From Actinomycetota bacterium (GTDB taxonomy: Bacteria > Actinomycetota > Actinomycetes > Nanopelagicales > Nanopelagicaceae), in contig CANFXM010000009.1 in the NCBI GenBank assembly GCA_947451045.1, forward strand, positions 1 to 38,594: a DNA stretch of 38,594 nucleotides, given 5' to 3'. The stretch's first letter is position 1, and every line of letters starts with the position of its first letter. Made by a program: the position numbers and the translations under genes. Positions 32,547-38,594 of the stretch are shown piece after piece. The notes beneath the pieces are model-generated. The model worked only from the letters and a program-made list of their open reading frames with translations. It made no database searches and was not told the DNA's origin.

Positions 32547-33317
32547 ATGGATATGTCTGAGACCAAAGAGTTACTTGACCTTGCGCTATCGATAGGCAAA
32601 TCAGCTGCTGACTATTTGATGAATCGGCCCGCTACCTTTGAATTAATATCAAAATCTACTGCCATAGATATTGCTACTCAGATGGATAAGGGAAGTGAAG
32701 ACTTAATTGTTTCTACCATCCTAAAAGCTCGGCCAGATGATGGAATTATCGCAGAAGAAGGTTCAGCTAAAGATTCAAAAAGTGGAATCACATGGGTGAT
32801 AGATCCACTTGATGGAACCGTTAATTATTTGTATGGTCTCCCTGGTTGGAATGTCAGCATCGCTGCAAAGGATGCCGACGGAACGATTGTTGGCGTGGTT
32901 GTTGCGCCCACAATCAATTCGTTGTGGCATGCCTCTCGAGGAGGCGGTGCATTTTTTAATAATCGTGCAATAACGTGCAATGACCCAATTGAATTAGATC
33001 GAGCATTACTGGCCACCGGATTTGCCTACGATGTTGAAGATCGAAAAATTCAAATTGAATATATGCAAAGACTGGTTCCAAATATTCGAGATATGCGACG
33101 CAATGGCGCTGCGGCAGTTGACTTATGTTTTGTGGCGATGGGCGCGATTGATGGATATTTCGAATCAGGACTAAAAGAATGGGATTTAGCAGCGGGGGCT
33201 TTGATTGCCTCTGAAGCTGGTGCCGTGGTTGTGACCTATTCAGCAATCTTGCCTGCTACATCGATAGCGGCTGGTCCGCGCCTGCATAAAGTACTCAAAG
33301 CTACGCTCGGCCTCTAG
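32547..33317 (+). CDS. inositol monophosphatase family protein
   Basis: This 256-residue Mg-dependent phosphatase has the IMPase metal sites: EEG in IIAEEGS, DPLDGT in WVIDPLDGTVNY and the third Asp in KEWDLAAGAL. Family members dephosphorylate inositol-1-phosphate, histidinol phosphate, fructose-1,6-bisphosphate or PAP. Family specificity is not settled; inositol phosphate is reasonable for an actinobacterium that could make mycothiol or phosphatidylinositol. A strong AGGAGGT stands 7 nt before the ATG at 32547; an in-frame ATG two codons later is possible. Confidence 0.92.
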   Translation: MDMSETKELLDLALSIGKSAADYLMNRPATFELISKSTAIDIATQMDKGSEDLIVSTILKARPDDGIIAEEGSAKDSKSGITWVIDPLDGTVNYLYGLPGWNVSIAAKDADGTIVGVVVAPTINSLWHASRGGGAFFNNRAITCNDPIELDRALLATGFAYDVEDRKIQIEYMQRLVPNIRDMRRNGAAAVDLCFVAMGAIDGYFESGLKEWDLAAGALIASEAGAVVVTYSAILPATSIAAGPRLHKVLKATLGL

Positions 33318-33419
33318 CCGATTTACGCTCAGAGGCCATCCTGTGGCAAGATACGCATTCTGCACGGCTCCACCGAGTCCGGGCTTTGAACCTAAATTAG
33401 TTTCGATTAGAGGACGACA

Positions 33420-33935
33420 ATGAACATTCTTGATGCCGTAGATGCTGCTTCGCTTCGCAAAGATATTCCGCAATTTCGTGCAGGAGATGAGCTCAAGATC
33501 CATGTTCGTGTTATTGAAGGTAGCAAAAGTCGTCTTCAGGTTTTCCAAGGAATCGTAATGCGCCGTCAAGGCGATGGAGTTCGTGAAACATTTACAGTTC
33601 GTAAAGTTTCTTACGGCGTCGGAGTAGAGCGCACATTCCCAGTACACACACCTGTTATTGAAAAGATTGAATTGGTAAAGAAGGGCGATGTACGTCGCGC
33701 AAAGCTTTACTACCTACGCGATCTTCGCGGTAAGGCTGCCAAGATTCGCGAAAAGCGCGATGGCGTTGAAGGTTACGGTGATGGAATTCTTTCAACTCCA
33801 GAACCTGTAGCTTCAGTAGTTCCAGTGGTTGAAGAAGTAATTGAGGCGCCAGTTGTTGAAGCGCCAGTGGTTGAAGCAGTTGTCGAAGCTCCAGTAGCTG
33901 AAGCAGTTGTTGAAGAAACACCAGCAGCCGAATAA
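33420..33935 (+). CDS. rplS: 50S ribosomal protein L19 with acidic C-terminal extension
   Basis: The first ~115 residues are a normal L19, with [34 protein letters not shown] and [20 protein letters not shown]19 lies at the 30S-50S interface. About 55 extra residues follow. From about residue 125 this tail is a near-repeat of Val, Glu, Ala and Pro ([20 protein letters not shown]) and very acidic, unlike standard L19. AGAGGA precedes the ATG. The 102-bp leader from 33318 holds the promoter, but no clear -10/-35 pair or known L19 leader structure was recognised. Confidence 0.96.
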   Translation: MNILDAVDAASLRKDIPQFRAGDELKIHVRVIEGSKSRLQVFQGIVMRRQGDGVRETFTVRKVSYGVGVERTFPVHTPVIEKIELVKKGDVRRAKLYYLRDLRGKAAKIREKRDGVEGYGDGILSTPEPVASVVPVVEEVIEAPVVEAPVVEAVVEAPVAEAVVEETPAAE

Positions 33936-33943
33936 CTTTCTCA

Positions 33944-34597
33944 ATGCGTCGCAAGGGTTCACTCCTTAAGGAGTTCCCAGTACTTGTCATTGTTGCTTTA
34001 GTCGTTTCGCTTTTAATAAAAACCTTCGTAGTTCAATTTTTCTATATTCCATCGGGGTCTATGGAAAATACACTCCAGGTAAGTGACCGAGTAGCTGTAA
34101 ATAAAATTCCATTTATTTCGCGCAGTATTCATCGCGGAGATATCGTCGTATTTCGCGATCCGGCCAATTGGTTGTCAGAGCCTTATCCGAGTCAGTCACC
34201 CATCGTTGTACAGAAATTTCGGGAAGGTTTAGTTGCAGTTGGAATTTTACCTAACCCTGCAAAGCAATACCTTGTAAAGAGAGTGGTGGGTATTGGCGGA
34301 GATCGAGTTATCTGTTGCGATGTGAATAAAAAACTCACAGTCAATGGAAAAGCGACTAATGAGCCTTATATTTTCGCAGGAAATAAGCCGAGTGATATGA
34401 ATTTTGATGTCACGGTACCGCAAGGAAAAATTTGGGTGATGGGTGACCACCGTGGTGCAAGTGCGGATTCTCGCTATCACCAAGACGACATCAATAAAGG
34501 GATGGTCCCATTGGATCGAATTACCGGCCGCGTAGTTGCAGTTATCTGGCCATTCAAAAGTATGAAAATTATTAGCGGTTTCAATTCCCTCAAGTAG
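33944..34597 (+). CDS. lepB: signal peptidase I
   Basis: This 217-residue membrane protease cleaves Sec and Tat signal peptides. One N-terminal membrane segment (about 12-30) is followed by the catalytic Ser39 in PSGSM and the general base Lys112 in YLVKRVVG. Box E, GDHRGASADSR, is present. The Ser-Lys dyad and single membrane anchor fit Gram-positive SipS-like enzymes. It begins 8 bp after rplS and is followed by rnhB, the common rplS-lepB-rnhB order of Actinobacteria. It would process exported proteins such as the sugar-binding protein in this window. Confidence 0.95.
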   Translation: MRRKGSLLKEFPVLVIVALVVSLLIKTFVVQFFYIPSGSMENTLQVSDRVAVNKIPFISRSIHRGDIVVFRDPANWLSEPYPSQSPIVVQKFREGLVAVGILPNPAKQYLVKRVVGIGGDRVICCDVNKKLTVNGKATNEPYIFAGNKPSDMNFDVTVPQGKIWVMGDHRGASADSRYHQDDINKGMVPLDRITGRVVAVIWPFKSMKIISGFNSLK

Positions 34598-34603
34598 TAT
34601 GTA

Positions 34604-35215
34604 ATGAAAGTTATCGAACAACTTTTGATCGAAGCAGGAATTTCACCTATTGCCGGAGTTGATGAAGCTGGACGTGGTGCGTGTGCTGGTCCATTAGTAA
34701 TTGCGAGTGTTATTTTGAAAGATCCATTTGCTCCTGAATTATCACTCGTACGGGATTCTAAAGAAGTTCCCGAAAATAAACGCGAGGCACTCTTTGATCT
34801 TATTACCTCTATCGCAGCATCAGTTAGCGTCATTATTGTGCCCGCAAAAGAAGTTGATATGCGCGGAGTCCATGCTGCAAATCTAGATGGCATGCGCCGC
34901 GCTGTTCAGGGTCTCAATCAAACTCCGGCCTATGTACTTACAGATGGATATGCGATTGAGGGACTTGGTTTACCCAATTTAGCTGTGTGGAAAGGTGATC
35001 AAGTAGTTGTTTCCATTAGCGCTGCATCAATAATTGCAAAAGTTACTCGTGACAAAATTATGCGAGAGATGGATAAGCAATACCCCGTGTATGGATTGTC
35101 TGGACATAAAGGCTACATAACGGCTGCTCATACCAAAGCACTCAACGAGCATGGTCCATGCATTGAGCATCGTCAATCTTTTTCAAATATTGCAGCCCTT
35201 ATCAACAAAGGCTAA
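34604..35215 (+). CDS. rnhB: ribonuclease HII
   Basis: This 203-residue enzyme removes ribonucleotides and RNA primers from RNA-DNA hybrids. The family signature GVDEAGRGACAGP starts at residue 18 and supplies acidic residues Asp20 and Glu21; the third Asp is in YVLTDGYAI. The C-terminal KVTRDKIM and SGHKGY stretches are typical. Length is normal. It lies 6 bp after lepB in the housekeeping operon. Confidence 0.96.
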   Translation: MKVIEQLLIEAGISPIAGVDEAGRGACAGPLVIASVILKDPFAPELSLVRDSKEVPENKREALFDLITSIAASVSVIIVPAKEVDMRGVHAANLDGMRRAVQGLNQTPAYVLTDGYAIEGLGLPNLAVWKGDQVVVSISAASIIAKVTRDKIMREMDKQYPVYGLSGHKGYITAAHTKALNEHGPCIEHRQSFSNIAALINKG

Positions 35216-35277
35216 TAACCCACACAACTTGTCGGTCGTAAAAGTATTTATTGGTAATTCCATATTCTGCATTTCAT

Positions 35278-35664
35278 ATGTCAATCCAAGAGAATTATCA
35301 AAGAAAAAGTAAGAACAAAATCACTGGAGCATTTGGTGAAAATATAATTGCACAGTTCCTCATCCAAAGAGGTTATGAAATACTTGAAAGAAATTGGCGC
35401 ATCCGTGAAGGTGAAATTGATATTGTTGCTCTGAGCCCAGCTGGAATTTTTACCTTTGTAGAAGTGAAAACTCGTTCAACTTTAGCTTTTGGGCACCCGC
35501 TGGAATCTATTGATAATGAAAAAGCCCATCGCTTACAAAGGCTGGCTTTAGCATGGCTGGCCACCCATAAATGTTTCGGTTGTGATTATCAAATAGATGG
35601 CGCAGCAGTCCTTATTGCTGGCGACCAATCCCATTCAATCGAGTACAGAGCAAACCTTTTATGA
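35278..35664 (+). CDS. YraN / UPF0102 family nuclease-fold protein
   Basis: The start is placed at the ATG at 35278, giving the usual family length (128 residues); a TTG at 35251 would add an unconserved stretch. The endonuclease-like core is visible: GAFGENIIAQFL, then GEIDIVAL and FVEVKTRS, the E-x-n-D-x-n-E-V-K pattern of restriction-enzyme folds. The biochemical role is unproven. It overlaps the next gene by 4 bp (ATGA), and sits between rnhB and the ComM-like ATPase as in most Actinobacteria. No Shine-Dalgarno sequence; TATTCT ends 9 nt before the ATG. Confidence 0.88.
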   Translation: MSIQENYQRKSKNKITGAFGENIIAQFLIQRGYEILERNWRIREGEIDIVALSPAGIFTFVEVKTRSTLAFGHPLESIDNEKAHRLQRLALAWLATHKCFGCDYQIDGAAVLIAGDQSHSIEYRANLL

Positions 35665-37181
35665 GTCTGGGCACAACTCTTGCAGTCTCGCTTCAGGGCT
35701 TATCAGGCAACCTAGTGACAGTTGAAGTAGATATTGCCGATGGAATTCCCTCCTATACATTGTTGGGGCTTCCAGATACTGCGCTTTCAGAATCGCGCGA
35801 TCGCATACGCGCCTCGTTAGTCAATTGCGCTGAGACCTGGCCACATCGCAAAGTTACTGTCTCACTTTCTCCGGCCTGGTTACCAAAGAGTGGTTCTAGT
35901 TTCGATTTGGCAATATGTGTTGCATTGGTGAGTGCACATAATCCACTTCCACCAGAGCGCTTAGAGGGAGTAGTTCTTTTAGGTGAACTATCACTAGACG
36001 GTGCCATTCGTTGTGTTCGTGGAGTATTACCGTCATTGATTGCTGCTTTTGAATCTGGAATAACTACTGCGATAGTCCCATTAGCAAATGCACAAGAAGC
36101 AGCGTTGATGACTGGGATGCATATTATTGCTTTGCCGCATTTGCGCGATGTCTTGCATTGGTTGCGAACTGGTGAGCGAAATATTGCGGAAGAAATTGAT
36201 TTGAAATGGCAAGAAAATTCTCCACTCCTGGATTTTTCTGATGTTGCAGGACAACCTCAAGCACGTTTGGCTGCAGAAATTGCTGCAACAGGTGGTCATC
36301 ATTTATTACTCGTAGGTCCACCAGGAGCTGGGAAGACAATGATTGCCGAACGCATTCCAACAATTATGCCGGCGCTTCGATTATCAGAAGCACTCGAAGT
36401 TACCTCAGTACATTCGATTGCTGGTTCACTCACCGATCGATCACCGTTATCGCTTGTAGCTCCGATTGTGGCACCACATCACACTGCAACACGTGTAGCA
36501 ATGGTGGGTGGTGGTGCACACGCAATAAAACCTGGCGCATGCTCACTTGCACATCATGGTGTCCTCTTTATTGATGAAGCACCTGAATGCGGAAACGGAG
36601 TCTTAGATTCTCTTCGCCAACCACTTGAATCAGGAACTATTACTATCGCGCGCAATAGTGGAAATCTCACATTGCCTGCTCGTTTTCTTTTAGTGCTGGC
36701 GGCAAATCCATGTCCTTGCGGCAAATTTGCCGGCCGAGGACTCGGCTGCGCATGTACTTCTATTCAGGTTCGGCGCTATTTAGGAAAACTGTCGGGCCCA
36801 CTCTTAGATCGAATTGATTTACGCGTACATGTTGATCCAGTTGGTCGAGTAGATATGGCACGTAATGATTTAGGCGAATCAAGTTCAGTAATTCGCGCTC
36901 GAGTTATTGCTGCTCGAGCAATTGCGGCAGAGCGTTTCAAAAATTTAGCATGGACCCTGAACTCTCAAATTCCTACGCGAGCTCTGCGCACGACTTTTCA
37001 GCTGGAGAAGAGTGCTATGAATTTTTTGCATGATGAATTAGATAGGGAAAGAATTACGGCTCGTGGACTTCATAAGATTTCGCGTGTTGCTTGGACACTT
37101 GCCGATCTAACTGGACATCTTCGCCCAACATTGGAAGATGTCCAAAAGGCATACGAATTGCGCGAAGGTAGCCAAGGATGA
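35661..37181 (+). CDS. YifB family Mg-chelatase-like AAA+ ATPase (ComM)
   Basis: This 506-residue AAA+ protein has an N-terminal Lon-protease-like fold (about 1-170), Walker A GPPGAGKT near residue 215, Walker B LFIDEAPE and a C-terminal Mg-chelatase domain with a Cys-rich CPCGKFAGRGLGCAC loop. ComM promotes branch migration during natural transformation. It overlaps both neighbours with ATGA junctions. The neighbouring dprA strengthens a DNA-uptake or recombination context. Confidence 0.93.
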   Translation: MSLGTTLAVSLQGLSGNLVTVEVDIADGIPSYTLLGLPDTALSESRDRIRASLVNCAETWPHRKVTVSLSPAWLPKSGSSFDLAICVALVSAHNPLPPERLEGVVLLGELSLDGAIRCVRGVLPSLIAAFESGITTAIVPLANAQEAALMTGMHIIALPHLRDVLHWLRTGERNIAEEIDLKWQENSPLLDFSDVAGQPQARLAAEIAATGGHHLLLVGPPGAGKTMIAERIPTIMPALRLSEALEVTSVHSIAGSLTDRSPLSLVAPIVAPHHTATRVAMVGGGAHAIKPGACSLAHHGVLFIDEAPECGNGVLDSLRQPLESGTITIARNSGNLTLPARFLLVLAANPCPCGKFAGRGLGCACTSIQVRRYLGKLSGPLLDRIDLRVHVDPVGRVDMARNDLGESSSVIRARVIAARAIAAERFKNLAWTLNSQIPTRALRTTFQLEKSAMNFLHDELDRERITARGLHKISRVAWTLADLTGHLRPTLEDVQKAYELREGSQG

Positions 37182-38038
37182 ATGAAAGGGAAGCGCGGGC
37201 AATACTTTTTGCCAACATCGAAGGTGGAACAACTTTTTGGGCAGATCAGATTTTTTCAGATAGTGCACTAGTCATCTATGAAAAAATCGTACATGGTTGC
37301 TACGACCCTATAAAATATCAAAAAACTATCGAAAGAGTTCGTAGCGCAACAGGCGCAGATATCTTGGAAAGCATTGAAAAAGCTAATTGTAGATTTATCA
37401 CACCTGAAGATGATGAATGGCCCATGCAGTTAGATGATTTAGCGGCTCCACCTATAGCTTTGACCCTCAAAGGTGATATCTCTGTATTGAATATTTCATC
37501 ACTTGCAATAGTGGGAACGCGTAATCCAACCCCTTATGGAAGTCGAATTGCAGAAGACTTTGCTGCCGGATTTGTAGATCGAGAATGGGCAATAGTGAGT
37601 GGGGGTGCTTATGGCATAGATTCCTTCGCTCATAAAGGCGCTGTAATTGCAGAAGGTCACACTATTGCTGTTGTCGCAACGGGGTTAGATATCAATTACC
37701 CCGCTGGCAATGCACGTCTTTTCGCACAGATTCTCGAAGCCGGTGCAATTATTAGTGAAGTTATGCCAGGAACTCATGCGATACCTGCACGATTTTTGAC
37801 TCGCAATAGATTGATTGCTGCACTTTCAAAAGCAACATTGGTTGTTGAAGCAGCATTTAGAAGCGGATCTCTTCGAACTGCTCGGGATGCAGCAGAACTC
37901 ATGCGCCCAGTAATGGCGATTCCTGGACCAATAAATTCTCCAACTAGTGAAGGATGCCATCGCCTCATTGGCGAGAGAGCTGCAGAAATCGTTACATCCG
38001 TGCCTGATGCGATGGAGTTTGTGACTAACTTTCAGTGA
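37178..38038 (+). CDS. dprA: DNA-processing protein DprA (short form)
   Basis: This 286-residue protein binds incoming single-stranded DNA and loads RecA during transformation. The Rossmann core is plain: LAIVGTRNPTPYGSR, VSGGAYGIDSFAH and the LVVEAAFRSGSLRTARDA stretch. It ends soon after the core (SVPDAMEFVTNF), so the C-terminal winged-helix domain of many DprA proteins seems to be missing. It is coupled to the ComM-like gene by an ATGA overlap. The start is ATG 37178, MNEREARAIL. Confidence 0.93.
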   Translation: MNEREARAILFANIEGGTTFWADQIFSDSALVIYEKIVHGCYDPIKYQKTIERVRSATGADILESIEKANCRFITPEDDEWPMQLDDLAAPPIALTLKGDISVLNISSLAIVGTRNPTPYGSRIAEDFAAGFVDREWAIVSGGAYGIDSFAHKGAVIAEGHTIAVVATGLDINYPAGNARLFAQILEAGAIISEVMPGTHAIPARFLTRNRLIAALSKATLVVEAAFRSGSLRTARDAAELMRPVMAIPGPINSPTSEGCHRLIGERAAEIVTSVPDAMEFVTNFQ

Positions 38039-38050
38039 GAGAATAACTCT

Positions 38051-38594
38051 ATGAGTGAATTCCGTTCGGGCTTTGTTGCAATTGTCGGTCGCCCAAACGT
38101 TGGAAAATCAACACTCATCAATGCCCTGGTTGGCAGCAAGATTGCAATTACATCTCATCATCCCAATACAACGCGTAATGCAATTCGTGGAATAGTGCAC
38201 CGCCCAGAATTTCAGGCTGTCCTTGTTGATACACCTGGAATTCACAAACCAAAAACCCTATTAGGTCATCGACTTAATGCAGTTGTTGGCGAGAGCATGG
38301 ATTCTGTAGACGTAGTTCTTATGTGCATTCCAGCCGATGAGACTTCTGGTGCTGGCGATGTATTCCTTGCTGCTGAAATAGCTAAACATCCTAAGGCTAA
38401 GAAATTTGCAGTAATTACAAAGGTGGATCTTTTATCGAAAGAAAAACTGGCGCTTCGACTCGCTGGAATTATGGAACTAGCAAAAGGCTTTACTTGGGAT
38501 GAAATTATTCCTGTTTCGGCTGCCATTCACGAACAGATTGATTTACTGAGTGAGCTCATTGGAAAGAATCTTCCCGAAGGTCCCGAGTATTACC
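38051..38594 (+). CDS. era: GTPase Era (3' end outside the window)
   Basis: The open frame from ATG 38051 encodes at least 181 residues and runs off the window. G1 is GRPNVGKS, G2 lies at TTRNAIRG, G3 is DTPG, G4 is TKVD and G5 is in VSAA. FVAIVGRPNVGKSTLINALV and DTPGIHKPKTLLG are typical of Era, which binds 16S rRNA and matures the 30S subunit through a C-terminal KH domain not reached here. It begins 12 bp after dprA. Confidence 0.93.
   Translation, partial: MSEFRSGFVAIVGRPNVGKSTLINALVGSKIAITSHHPNTTRNAIRGIVHRPEFQAVLVDTPGIHKPKTLLGHRLNAVVGESMDSVDVVLMCIPADETSGAGDVFLAAEIAKHPKAKKFAVITKVDLLSKEKLALRLAGIMELAKGFTWDEIIPVSAAIHEQIDLLSELIGKNLPEGPEYY

Noticed and set aside
33318-33419. Known ribosomal-protein leader or tRNA before rplS
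   Set aside because: I could not fold a cloverleaf or match a known L19 leader; nothing supportable beyond an ordinary leader.

Overview
The window looks like a piece of a streamlined, low-GC actinobacterial chromosome, most likely a freshwater acI / Nanopelagicales relative (Planktophila- or Nanopelagicus-like). The lineage call is inferred, not computed. It rests on actinobacterial hallmarks: a primary sigma factor with a Lys/Ala-rich N-terminus and the C-terminal tail typical of HrdB/SigA, a SepH (DUF3071) homologue, DUF4192 and DUF7455 family proteins, a SAM-IV riboswitch and an actinobacterial-type ParE. These occur in AT-rich DNA with tiny intergenic gaps and several overlapping gene ends.

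Positions 1-13.8 kb form a carbohydrate locus that I read as an L-fucose / fuco-oligosaccharide utilisation cluster. A forward operon encodes an alpha/beta-hydrolase (5' end cut by the window), an RraA-like aldolase, an L-fuconolactonase-like amidohydrolase and a RhaM-type sugar mutarotase. A convergent fumarylacetoacetate-hydrolase-family gene follows. A second forward operon encodes a secreted sugar-binding protein, two ABC permeases (no ATPase) and five tandem GH29 alpha-L-fucosidases, and ends in a strong terminator. The fucosidases lack signal peptides, so oligosaccharides are probably imported intact and cut in the cytoplasm. Released fucose would then go through mutarotation, oxidation, lactone opening, dehydration and cleavage to C3 products. 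An aldo/keto reductase just beyond the terminator is a candidate sugar dehydrogenase. A fuconate dehydratase and a local regulator are not visible.

Positions 14.8-22.9 kb hold a DinG-like Fe-S helicase, a Nudix hydrolase, a secreted PKD-domain protein, a DUF4192 C-terminal-type protein, a P-loop sugar/nucleoside kinase, a SAM-IV riboswitch with metX, the primary sigma factor, a small CDGSH Fe-S protein and a DUF7455 zinc-ribbon protein.

Positions 23-33.3 kb hold parE, an SDR-family epimerase, an ABC-F ATPase, a short parC lacking the C-terminal domain, a type I phosphodiesterase-like enzyme, sepH, an MFS transporter and an inositol-monophosphatase-family gene. Positions 33.4-38.6 kb hold a housekeeping run: rplS (with an acidic tail), lepB, rnhB, a YraN-family gene, a YifB/ComM-type ATPase, dprA and the 5' part of era.

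The most notable observations are the five-gene GH29 array, with loss of the fucose-contacting His in two members. A 21-bp stem followed by a T-tract spans the start of the first permease gene. Several SD-less genes have TANNNT boxes 6-9 nt before the start, suggesting leaderless mRNAs. There is no gene-free stretch longer than 300 bp; I saw no tRNA, rRNA, CRISPR or insertion sequence.
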